Positions 1 through 7,089 of a DNA stretch of 64,000 bases are shown piece by piece (position 1 is the stretch's first letter; each line of letters begins with the position of its first letter). The notes beneath the pieces were generated by a model. That model saw only the letters and a list, made by a program, of their open reading frames with translations. It was not told the DNA's origin and searched no databases. The DNA comes from Cystobacter ferrugineus. Its GTDB lineage: Bacteria; Myxococcota; Myxococcia; Myxococcales; Myxococcaceae. The stretch spans positions 1-64,000 of the forward strand of contig NZ_MPIN01000006.1 of assembly GCF_001887355.1 (NCBI RefSeq), written 5' to 3'. A program made the position numbers and the translations under genes.

Positions 1-263
1 TAGTCGGCGTGCCCCGGGCAGTCCACGTGGGCATAGTGCCGGTTCTTCGTCTTGTACTCCACGTGCGCCGTGGAGATGGTGATGCCGCGCTCGCGCTCCT
101 CGGGGGCCTTGTCGATCTGGTCGTACGCGAGGAACGTCGCGCCGCCCGTCTTCGCCAGCACCTTGGTGATGGCCGCCGTGAGGGACGTCTTGCCGTGGTC
201 AACGTGGCCAATGGTGCCGATGTTGACGTGCGGCAAGCTTCTGTCGAACTTCTCCTTGGACAT
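1..263 (-). CDS. tuf: Elongation factor Tu (N-terminal part, cut by window edge)
   Basis: This is the start of EF-Tu, the GTPase that delivers aminoacyl-tRNA to the ribosome. About 87 codons are visible, beginning [29 protein letters not shown], so the G1 P-loop (GHVDHGKT) is complete. The switch I region ([15 protein letters not shown]) and the start of the G3 motif (DCPGHAD) follow. The ATG at 263 is preceded by a GAGGTGCG-type ribosome-binding site. Only 16 bases separate it from the upstream tRNA-Thr(GGT), with no room for its own promoter, so it is read as the last gene of the four-tRNA operon. The rest of the gene lies left of position 1. Confidence 0.97.
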   Translation of the reverse strand, partial: MSKEKFDRSLPHVNIGTIGHVDHGKTSLTAAITKVLAKTGGATFLAYDQIDKAPEERERGITISTAHVEYKTKNRHYAHVDCPGHAD

Positions 264-279
264 AACGCACCTCGAAAAA

Positions 280-355
280 TGGAGCCCTGAACCAGGATTG
301 AACTGGTGACCTCATCCTTACCAAGGATGCGCTCTGCCAACTGAGCTATCAGGGC
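280..355 (-). tRNA. thrT: tRNA-Thr (anticodon GGT)
   Basis: A 76-nt cloverleaf with acceptor stem GCCCTGA/TCAGGGC. The anticodon loop TTGGTAA gives GGT, the T-arm carries TTCAATCC, and the 3' CCA is encoded. It is the fourth tRNA of the operon and directly precedes tuf, matching thrT of E. coli. Confidence 0.96.
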
Positions 356-377
356 TTGTATTTGCGACTGCAACAAC

Positions 378-454
<77 letters not shown>

Positions 455-461
455 ATTCCGA

Positions 462-544
462 TGGAGGGGGTTGGATTCGAACCAACGAAGGCGTGAACCG
501 GCAGATTTACAGTCTGCTCCCTTTGGCCGCTTGGGTACCCCTCC
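462..544 (-). tRNA. tyrU: tRNA-Tyr (anticodon GTA)
   Basis: An 83-nt class II tRNA with a long variable arm. The acceptor is GGAGGGG/CCCCTCC and the anticodon loop contains GTA within CAGACTGTAAATCTG. The discriminator A is followed by TCG, so CCA is not encoded, unlike its two downstream neighbours. Second tRNA in the operon. Confidence 0.96.
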
Positions 545-631
545 GTACCGCTCTTCAACTACCGCAGAACCACCGTTTCTTCCTACTGCTTTCTTCTGCT
601 TCCGGGCCCTCACCCGCGGCCCCTCATCCCT

Positions 632-704
632 GGCCGGCGGCGGGATTCGAACCCGCGACCTACTGATTACAAATCAGTTGCTCTACCGACTGAGCTACAC
701 CGGC
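632..704 (-). tRNA. thrU: tRNA-Thr (anticodon TGT)
   Basis: A 73-nt tRNA without encoded CCA. The acceptor is GCCGGTG/CGCCGGC and the anticodon stem CTGAT/ATCAG encloses TTTGTAA, giving TGT. It is the first gene of the tRNA-tuf operon. About 87 nt separate it from tRNA-Tyr, the longest spacer in the operon. Confidence 0.96.
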
Positions 705-784
705 ATGCCGCACTGCCCGGCTGCATCCCCAACCCACCCGTCCACTCGCCGGGGAGCGACCTGCCGTCCCCGTCGAGGCGCGCC

Positions 785-813
785 CTTCTAGATGCCCCTG
801 CCATCCAAGTCAA
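785..813 (-). promoter_or_regulatory. Sigma-70-type promoter of the tRNA-tuf operon
   Basis: On the minus strand a TTGACT -35 box (808-813) is 17 bases from a TAGAAG -10 box (785-790). The bases after the -10 box are GGCGCGCC, a GC-rich discriminator of the kind found in stringently controlled stable-RNA promoters. It lies about 80 nt upstream of the first tRNA and after the stop of rlmB. Confidence 0.6.
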
Positions 814-832
814 GCAGTTTGCGCCAGGGGGT

Positions 833-1654
833 TCACTTCGTGGCACCCGGACGCGCGCTCCCCCGCTGCCGGGCGGCCTCGTATAGCAGAATCGCCGCCG
901 AAACCGACGCATTCAGCGAGCCCACCTGGCCCAGCATCGGAATCTGGAGGCGGAAGTCACAGTGCTCCAGGACACCGGGGCGAACCCCGGCTCCCTCCGC
1001 CCCCACCACGACCGCCAGGGGCCCGTCCAGCCGCGCGCTCCACAAGGGGACCTTCGAGTGGGGATCGGCCGCGGCGATCCACACGCCCGCCTCCTTCAAT
1101 TCCTCCAGGGCCCTCGAGAGGTTGACCACCCGCGCGATGGGGCAGTGCTCCACCGCCCCCGCGGACGCCTTGGCCACCACGCCCGTCACGGGTACCGCTC
1201 GATCCTTCGCGATGACCACGCCATGCGCCCCCAGCGCGTGCGCCGAGCGGATGATGGCCCCGAAGTTGTGTGGATCCTGGATGCCGTCCAACACCACCCA
1301 CAAAGGCGGTCGCTCGCTCTGTGCGGCCGAGTCGAGCAGCGCGGAGAACTCCGCGTACTCGAACCCCCTGAGCTCGGCCACCACGCCCTGGTGCACGCCG
1401 CCCTCGGCCATCGCCGCCAGGCGCTCGCGCGGCACCCGCTCCACCCGGAGCCCCGCCTCCCTCGCGCGGCTGAGGATCTCCGCTGCGGCCTTCGCCGCCA
1501 GCTGCCCCTCGGTGATGAAGAGCCGCTCCACCCTCTGTGCATGGGCGCGAAGCGACTCGAGGACCGGATTCACCCCGTAGACGTAGCGCTGCTCGGCACG
1601 CTCGCGCTCTGCTCCCCGCTCACTTCCCCTCGACGACGGACGCTGGCGCACCAC
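833..1654 (-). CDS. rlmB: 23S rRNA 2'-O-methyltransferase, TrmH/SpoU family (RlmB-like)
   Basis: Probable guanosine 2'-O-methyltransferase of 23S rRNA (G2251 in E. coli). An N-terminal substrate-binding domain (YVYGVNPVLESLRAH) leads into the SPOUT knot domain. The three SpoU motifs are visible: DPHNFGAIIRSAHALG, VVVGAEGAG and QIPMLGQVGSLNASVSAAI. Length (273 aa) is a little above the usual 245 because of an Arg-rich N-terminus. It begins with GTG at 1654 directly after another possible GTG start, four bases from the stop of the DsbD-like gene, so the two are translationally close and probably co-transcribed. Family assignment is firm; the exact rRNA target is inferred. Confidence 0.93.
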   Translation of the reverse strand: MVRQRPSSRGSERGAERERAEQRYVYGVNPVLESLRAHAQRVERLFITEGQLAAKAAAEILSRAREAGLRVERVPRERLAAMAEGGVHQGVVAELRGFEYAEFSALLDSAAQSERPPLWVVLDGIQDPHNFGAIIRSAHALGAHGVVIAKDRAVPVTGVVAKASAGAVEHCPIARVVNLSRALEELKEAGVWIAAADPHSKVPLWSARLDGPLAVVVGAEGAGVRPGVLEHCDFRLQIPMLGQVGSLNASVSAAILLYEAARQRGSARPGATK

Positions 1655-1657
1655 GGT

Positions 1658-2107
1658 CTAGAGAACCTCGACGGGCACGGAGAGCGTCTTCTTCTGCCGG
1701 GCACACAACTGCTCCGTGCAGATGAAGAAGGTGAGCTTCGCCTCCACCGTGCCCTTGCCGGCGGCAGTCGCCGTGAACGGCACCTCGAAGCGGGGATCCA
1801 CGAAGGCCTGCCCCTCGGCCTTCTTCGCCACCGAGTCCTTCAACGCGAGCGTCTCCTGGGTGAAGGAGAGTTGCGTCCCCTTGAGCTCCAGCTTCAGCGG
1901 CGCCTCGTCGGACACATGCGCGCCCGGCTTGCTCTTGATGGTCAGCACGAACGTGCCCTGCCCGCCCGTCTTGAGCTGCGTGGACGTGCCCGCGGTGCTC
2001 ACCTCGTAGAGCGTGGCGGGATCCACGGGGGCTTCGGCGTAACCCCGGGTGCAGGCAAGGGCCACCACCACGGCGGCCAGGGTGCTGAGGTGTCGGATGT
2101 GCGGCAT
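1658..2107 (-). CDS. DsbD-alpha-like exported protein
   Basis: A 149-residue exported protein that matches only the N-terminal periplasmic domain of the thiol-disulfide interchange protein DsbD. A signal peptide (RHLSTLAAVVVALACTRGYA) is followed by an immunoglobulin-like beta domain. Near the C-terminus, FFICTEQLCA carries a close cysteine pair at the place of the DsbD-alpha redox cysteines, though with four rather than five residues between them. The membrane and thioredoxin domains of DsbD are absent. The ATG at 2107 has an AGGAG site upstream; longer frames extend only into neighbouring coding sequence. It probably forms an operon with rlmB downstream and the RimK-like gene upstream. A role in periplasmic thiol transfer is inference. 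Confidence 0.72.
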   Translation of the reverse strand: MPHIRHLSTLAAVVVALACTRGYAEAPVDPATLYEVSTAGTSTQLKTGGQGTFVLTIKSKPGAHVSDEAPLKLELKGTQLSFTQETLALKDSVAKKAEGQAFVDPRFEVPFTATAAGKGTVEAKLTFFICTEQLCARQKKTLSVPVEVL

Positions 2108-2181
2108 GGCGAGCTCTCCTGGGCTGTCCAGCGCCGCCCCTATATCACCCACCCTCCCCCGCTCGCAGGCCTCTTTGCCGC

Positions 2182-3135
2182 TCACCCCTTCGCCTTGGAT
2201 GCCCGCTTGCGCCGCGGCAAGGTCGACGGCCAGGCCTCGGAGGACTCCACCCCGGGGCTCCCCGCCGCCAGTTGCTCGGCGCGCTCGATGATGAGGCGGG
2301 CCAGGTCCAACCCCGTGGCCGATTCCATCTCCGTGAGGGCTGGCGAGCTGTTGACCTCGAACACCTTGGGCGGTCCCTCTGGTACGTCGAGCAGATCCAC
2401 CGCCGCGACCTCCAGCCCCACCAGCATGGCCGTCCGCTCCGCCGCCACCCGCTGGGACTCGGTCAATTGCAGCGCCTCCAGCCGCGCGCCCCGGTTGAGC
2501 GTGTAGGAAAGCCGTCCCACCCGCGGCCGACGCCGCACCGCCGCCACCGCCCGTCCGCCCACCACCAGCACCCGCACATCCTTGCCCGAGTGCTGCACGT
2601 ACTGCTGGACGATGAGGTTGTGTCCCAGGCCCAGGATGGCCTCGAGCGCCGCTTCCAGGGACTGGAGGCTCTCGCACACCATCACCCCGCGCTTCTCCTG
2701 GCCCTGCAGCAGCTTCACCAGGACTGGCACGCCCCCCACCAGCCCCACCATGGCCTTCAGGTCCGCCGCGTCCCGCGCCATCACCGTCGCCGGGATGTCG
2801 ATGCCGTTGGCCGACAGCAACTGCAGCGAGCGCATCTTGTTGCGCGACTCGGAGATGGCGCGCGCCGTGTTCACGAGCGGAACCCCGCCCATCGCGAACT
2901 GGTTCACCACCGCCAGGCCGTAGTTGTTGATGGACTGCGCGATGCGCGGGATGACCACGTCGCACGGCGACAGCTTGCGGCGCCGGTAGTACAGGTTGGC
3001 GCGCCGCCCATCCAGGTGCATCTCCACCCGCCCCGGGTTGAGCACACGCACCTGATGCCCTCTCGCGCGTCCGGCCTCGACCAGACGCTTGGTGGATGAA
3101 ATGGAGGCGGAGCGCGAGAGGACGGTGATCTTCAT
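2182..3135 (-). CDS. RimK-family ATP-grasp ligase
   Basis: An ATP-grasp enzyme of the RimK type (317 aa). Family members add glutamate or another amino acid to a protein, cofactor or small-molecule carboxylate. It begins MKITVLSRSASISSTKRLVEA, typical of RimK, and this decides for ATG 3135 over the longer frame. The DVVIPRIAQSIN segment, a VLVKLLQGQEKRGVMVCES nucleotide-binding loop, DVRVLVVGGRAVAAVRR and the metal-binding VFEVNSSPAL motif follow in the right order. The C-terminus is a short Lys/Arg-rich tail. The substrate cannot be told from the sequence. It leads the DsbD-like/rlmB group. Confidence 0.87.
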   Translation of the reverse strand: MKITVLSRSASISSTKRLVEAGRARGHQVRVLNPGRVEMHLDGRRANLYYRRRKLSPCDVVIPRIAQSINNYGLAVVNQFAMGGVPLVNTARAISESRNKMRSLQLLSANGIDIPATVMARDAADLKAMVGLVGGVPVLVKLLQGQEKRGVMVCESLQSLEAALEAILGLGHNLIVQQYVQHSGKDVRVLVVGGRAVAAVRRRPRVGRLSYTLNRGARLEALQLTESQRVAAERTAMLVGLEVAAVDLLDVPEGPPKVFEVNSSPALTEMESATGLDLARLIIERAEQLAAGSPGVESSEAWPSTLPRRKRASKAKG

Positions 3136-3199
3136 GGAGGGGCCGGGGGCGGCGCAGACATAGCCCCGCCCCCTCACCACGTAAAGCCGCCCCTGGGAA

Positions 3200-4468
3200 C
3201 TACCGCGTCTGGACGGCGCGAACCTCGATCTTCGCGGGATTCGCCGGCGAGGACGCCTCGATGCGATCGCACGTGGAGCCCAGGAACACGATGCCCGGCG
3301 CCTTGATCTCCCACGTATCCGGTCCGGGCGACAGCCGATCCCCGTTGAGGTAGACCACCATCAGCTCCTGGCCGGTGGGCATCTCGGAGGGGTCGATGCG
3401 CAGCTCGCACGGCGCCTCGGCGACGACCTTCTCGGCGATCTCCCGGAGCGCATCCGCCAGCTGGTCCTTGTTCTCCGCCTGGAAGAAGCGGCGGCCGCAC
3501 AAGCCGGAGGAGCAGGTGTCGTCCGTGCCGCAATCCGCGTTCGTCGAGCACTTGCGCTCGAATCCACCCGCTGCGGCCATGCCGTTGAGCGTCGCCGCGC
3601 CACGACGTCCCTCCTCGGTGTTGGCCTTGAAGTCCGTGCCGAAGCCGATGACGATCGTCTGGATGTCCAGTTTGGGGTCGTTGTTGCGCAGTGCCTTCAC
3701 CGCGTCCACGGAGGGATTCGTGTCGAGGCAGCCAGTCCGATCCGTCCCCCACAGGCTCGTGCAAGGCGACACGATGCAGAAGCAGTCCGGGGACGGGGCG
3801 GGGTTCGGATAGTCCGGGTTGCAGTTGGGCAGACCATCCGTGAGAAGCACCACGAAGTCGGTGCGATCCGTTCCCTTCAACGCATCCAACTGCGCCAGGT
3901 ACGCCAGGCTCTTACTGGTGGGCGTGCCGCCATTCGGCACCGGGCCTTCGGCCTTGGAGTTCTTGATGGCCAGCAGCTTGGCCGTCACCTCATCTGAGTT
4001 CTTCTTCAGCGTGGCATCGTCCTCCAAGTCGCCCTCCGGAAAGGGGACCTTGAGGGAGGTGGTCTCCCCACAGCTGTCGAAGCCTTTAGTTGTATCCGGA
4101 TAGGTGGCGAGGCCGATGCGCGCGATCGTCCCACTCTCCGTGAGGAAGGACGTCATCGCATCCTGCAGAGCACTCCAGCGCGTGGGGCACTTGGTGACGT
4201 CGCAGGGATTGTACTCTCCACAGATCTCACCGTTGACCGTGCACGCCGACAGCTTGGAGTCCACCGGCGACATCATGGAGCCGGACGTGTCCACCAGCAG
4301 CATCAGGTTGGGCTTGCGAGCCCGCGCCTCGATGCTCCGTGTCTCCGTCGTCTGCGAGATGGCGAGCGGCTCCACCGGCTCGAAGTCATAGGTCTGGCAA
4401 GCCGAGGTGAGAACACCACTCAGGGTGCCCACCACCAGCGCTCGCAAAAAGGTCAGCTTGGCGCGCAT
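3200..4468 (-). CDS. vWA-domain lipoprotein
   Basis: A 422-residue surface or periplasmic lipoprotein. The signal peptide ends in a lipobox (GVLTSAC, Cys at about residue 22). The von Willebrand A domain has a clear metal-ion site, LLVDTSGSM (DxSxS), and later NGGTPTSKSL and VVLLTDGLPNC. A Cys-rich segment (CSTNADCGTDDTCSSGLCG) resembles the small repeats seen in many myxobacterial exported proteins. A beta-rich C-terminal part follows. Start chosen at ATG 4468 because it gives the signal peptide. Binding partner unknown. The gene stands alone between the RimK-like gene and the DsrE-like gene, all on the minus strand. Confidence 0.85.
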   Translation of the reverse strand: MRAKLTFLRALVVGTLSGVLTSACQTYDFEPVEPLAISQTTETRSIEARARKPNLMLLVDTSGSMMSPVDSKLSACTVNGEICGEYNPCDVTKCPTRWSALQDAMTSFLTESGTIARIGLATYPDTTKGFDSCGETTSLKVPFPEGDLEDDATLKKNSDEVTAKLLAIKNSKAEGPVPNGGTPTSKSLAYLAQLDALKGTDRTDFVVLLTDGLPNCNPDYPNPAPSPDCFCIVSPCTSLWGTDRTGCLDTNPSVDAVKALRNNDPKLDIQTIVIGFGTDFKANTEEGRRGAATLNGMAAAGGFERKCSTNADCGTDDTCSSGLCGRRFFQAENKDQLADALREIAEKVVAEAPCELRIDPSEMPTGQELMVVYLNGDRLSPGPDTWEIKAPGIVFLGSTCDRIEASSPANPAKIEVRAVQTR

Positions 4469-4593
4469 ATGTTGAAATCGCTCCTCGGAAGGCGGGCGCG
4501 AGAGAAACCCGCGCCTGGATGTGTCCGGCCACGAAATGGGCCCCACAATACCCTCTCCCAGGTTCGCACGGCCAGCCTCAACGCACCGCCTCC

Positions 4594-4986
4594 CTAAAGG
4601 GTGAGGGTGCGTGCTCCCTCCGTCAGTTTCCACAACGACGCCAGCTCCATCACCTCGTCCAGCGTTCCCCTCAGCTCCTCGGGCGTGTAACCACAGATTC
4701 TTACCGTGGTATCGCACGCCACCAGGCGAGCGCCCAGCTCGCGCGCCTCCGCGAGCATCCGCTCGGGAACAGGCACTCCGAGTCGCTCCGCTCGCTCGCT
4801 CTCCACCTGCTCGCGCTCGCTGTGCGGCAGGCCGAAGCGGCCCCTCATCAGCGCTCTCAGGGACTCGAAGGCGAAGACGAAATACACCTCGTCCCCCTGG
4901 GCCGCCGCGGTGATTCCCATCGAGGCGGCCTGGAACGCAGGCTCATACGTGGCGTGCTGCAAGAAGAAGAAGACGCGTCCGGCCAT
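4594..4986 (-). CDS. DsrE/DsrF-like sulfur-relay family protein
   Basis: A 130-residue cytoplasmic protein with the DsrE/DsrF fold: an N-terminal beta strand (RVFFFLQHATYEPAFQAASMGITAAAQGDEV), VYFVFAFESLRAL, and a C-terminal half with ELGARLVACDTTVRICGY. The Cys in LVACDTT sits where active cysteines occur in the family. Many family members act in sulfur transfer, but others have no known role, so no precise function is claimed. Start is ATG 4986. Divergent from the HAD phosphatase gene. Confidence 0.7.
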   Translation of the reverse strand: MAGRVFFFLQHATYEPAFQAASMGITAAAQGDEVYFVFAFESLRALMRGRFGLPHSEREQVESERAERLGVPVPERMLAEARELGARLVACDTTVRICGYTPEELRGTLDEVMELASLWKLTEGARTLTL

Positions 4987-5187
4987 GGCTCCAGAACAAT
5001 AGCGGCACGCCCCTGTGTCGTGGGACGAGGAGTGCGCCGAAGCCGCTCAGGCCTCCCGCCTCTCGCCGGGTGTCCTTCCCCGCTCCGTGCCCTCGCCAGG
5101 CATCCGGGCGTCCGGGCCCCCTCCCGCCGGGACTGTGCGACAACACCCCCAGAGGTGCTCCTCGCTTCACGCGCGTCCCTCCATTAG

Positions 5188-5892
5188 ATGGAGGCCATGC
5201 GCCCCACCGTGCTCCTCTTCGATATCGACGGCACCCTCATCACCAGTGGCGGCTCGGGCCGACGCTCCATGGCTCTCGCCTTCCACGAGCTGTACCAGCG
5301 CCGCGATGCCTGCGACTCCTTCAGCCTGTCCGGGATGACGGATCAGGCCATCGTGCGCAAGGCGCTCGTCGCCATCGGCGTGGAGGCCACCCCCGAGGCC
5401 ATCTCCGCCGTCATCGACTCCTATCTCCAGCACCTCGCCGAACAGGTCCTCCGCGTCGATGACCGCACCTACCGTCTCCACCCCGGCATGCGCGAGGCCG
5501 TGGACGCCGCCCTGTCCCGCCCCGGGTTCGCCGTGGGGCTCGGAACGGGCAACGTGCGCGAGGGCGCCCGCATCAAGCTCAGCCGCGTGGGCATCCATGA
5601 TCGCTTCTCCTTCGGCGGCTTCGGCTGCGATCACGAGAACCGCGTCGAGCTCATCCGGCACGGCGCCCGGAGCGGAGCCGCCCGGCTCGGCGTCCCCCTC
5701 GAGGAATGCCGGGTCGTCGTCATCGGCGACACGCCCAAGGACGTCGACGCCGCCAAGGGCATCGGCGCCCGCTGCATCGGCGTGGGCACCGGCAACTACT
5801 CCCCCGCGGACCTGCTCGCCGCGGGCGCCGACCACGCCTACGCCGATTTCACCGCGCGCGAAGCCCTCTCCATCCTGCTCGACGGCCCCTGA
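5188..5892 (+). CDS. HAD-superfamily phosphatase, phosphoglycolate-phosphatase-like
   Basis: A 234-residue HAD hydrolase. Motif I is LLFDIDGTLITSGGSG with the nucleophile and acid/base Asp. Motif II is the Thr in VGLGTGNVREGARIKL, and motifs III/IV are the Lys-containing loop and VVVIGDTPKDVDAAKG. An alpha-helical cap lies between motifs I and II, as in Gph-like phosphatases. Substrate unknown; a sugar or glycolate phosphate is the usual case. A second ATG at 5197 (MRPTVLLFD) is an equally possible start. Confidence 0.88.
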   Translation: MEAMRPTVLLFDIDGTLITSGGSGRRSMALAFHELYQRRDACDSFSLSGMTDQAIVRKALVAIGVEATPEAISAVIDSYLQHLAEQVLRVDDRTYRLHPGMREAVDAALSRPGFAVGLGTGNVREGARIKLSRVGIHDRFSFGGFGCDHENRVELIRHGARSGAARLGVPLEECRVVVIGDTPKDVDAAKGIGARCIGVGTGNYSPADLLAAGADHAYADFTAREALSILLDGP

Positions 5893-5976
5893 GCCCCCCG
5901 GTACTTCCAGCACCCCCGATCCCCGGGTGTGGTATCTCCGGCCCCCCGCCCGGGTACCGCTGGAGGCCCCTCCCCC

Positions 5977-7044
5977 ATGTCGCTGTCCACCCTCGAAGCC
6001 TACGATCTCGTCCGTTTCGCCGAGGCCTTCGACTCGCGCCTCGCCTCCGCCGACGAGCTGCTCGCGGGCCGCGCGGGCCTGGAGCGTGAGAAGGAGTGGC
6101 TCGCCACCGCCCTCCAGATCGTCCGCACCGAGCGCGCTCCCGCCCAGGCCGTCCTCGAGAAGGTGCGAGATCTGCCCGAGCTGGAGGAGGTGCGCGAGGA
6201 GTTCGCCTTCACCCTCCAGAACGCCTGGGTCGACACCCTCGAGAAGGTCCACGCCGGCATCACCTTCTGCGCGAGCAGCCGCGCCCCCGTCATCGAGGCG
6301 CTCTTCCCCCACCTCAAGTTCCCCCAACTGCGCCGCGCCTCCCGCGACACCCTCCAGGAGTTCGTCGCGGGCTTCGAGCGCCGGCTGAAGTCCTCCTACG
6401 TCTCGCGCATCCTCGCCCGCGACGACTTCGCCTTCGTGCGCCCCGTGCTGGAGCAGGTGGCCGCCGCCTACGCGCAGTGGCAGTCCTGCTTCGCCCCCGT
6501 GCAGCTTCCCCACGAGCAGGCCGCCCCCCTGCGCGCCGAACTCATCGCGCTCGGCAAGCGGCTCGACCTCGCCCTGCGCCAGGCCCGCTGCCTCGCCGAA
6601 GCCGCCCTCGCCCCCATCCCCGACGCCTTCGAGAACTCCGGCCTCGCCGCCAAGCCGCGCAAGCGCGCCGGACGGGGTCTGCCGCTCGTGGAGTCCGGTG
6701 AGCTCACGGTTCCCGAGTCCCAGGAACCTGCCCCCGAATTCAACGAGGCCCCCCCGCGCGAGCCGGACTCCGAGGAGCCCAGTGCCGCCGAGCTGGCGGA
6801 ACTCGCGGCGCTCTCCGGCCCCACCCCGGAACCGGCCGTGTCCGCCGAGCCCGTTCCGCCGCCGCCCCCTGCCCCTCCAGAACCCGAGCCGCCTCCCGCC
6901 CCCCTGGCCGCCGAGCCTCCCGCCACCGCGGCCGAGGCCCCCGTGCCGCCCGAGGCTCCGCCCGCTCCCGAGCCGAAGGCCGCCAGGCCTCCCGCCAAAC
7001 GTGGCCGCAAGAAGGCCGAGTCCAAGGCCCCCACTCCGGAGTAG
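5977..7044 (+). CDS. Conserved protein of unknown function with Pro/Ala-rich tail
   Basis: A 355-residue protein with no domain I recognise. The first ~220 residues are predicted mainly helical (MSLSTLEAYDLVRFAEAFDSRL onward) and carry no signal peptide or membrane segment. The last ~130 residues are low complexity, rich in Pro, Ala and Glu, and end in a basic patch (AKRGRKKAESKA) that could bind nucleic acid. ATG 5977 is preceded by GGAGG, which decides against the longer frame. It is followed 45 bp later by hrpB in the same direction. Confidence 0.72.
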   Translation: MSLSTLEAYDLVRFAEAFDSRLASADELLAGRAGLEREKEWLATALQIVRTERAPAQAVLEKVRDLPELEEVREEFAFTLQNAWVDTLEKVHAGITFCASSRAPVIEALFPHLKFPQLRRASRDTLQEFVAGFERRLKSSYVSRILARDDFAFVRPVLEQVAAAYAQWQSCFAPVQLPHEQAAPLRAELIALGKRLDLALRQARCLAEAALAPIPDAFENSGLAAKPRKRAGRGLPLVESGELTVPESQEPAPEFNEAPPREPDSEEPSAAELAELAALSGPTPEPAVSAEPVPPPPPAPPEPEPPPAPLAAEPPATAAEAPVPPEAPPAPEPKAARPPAKRGRKKAESKAPTPE

Positions 7045-7089
7045 ACCCGAAGCGCGGTGGCCCCGGGCCCCGTTATCGAGGAACTGGCC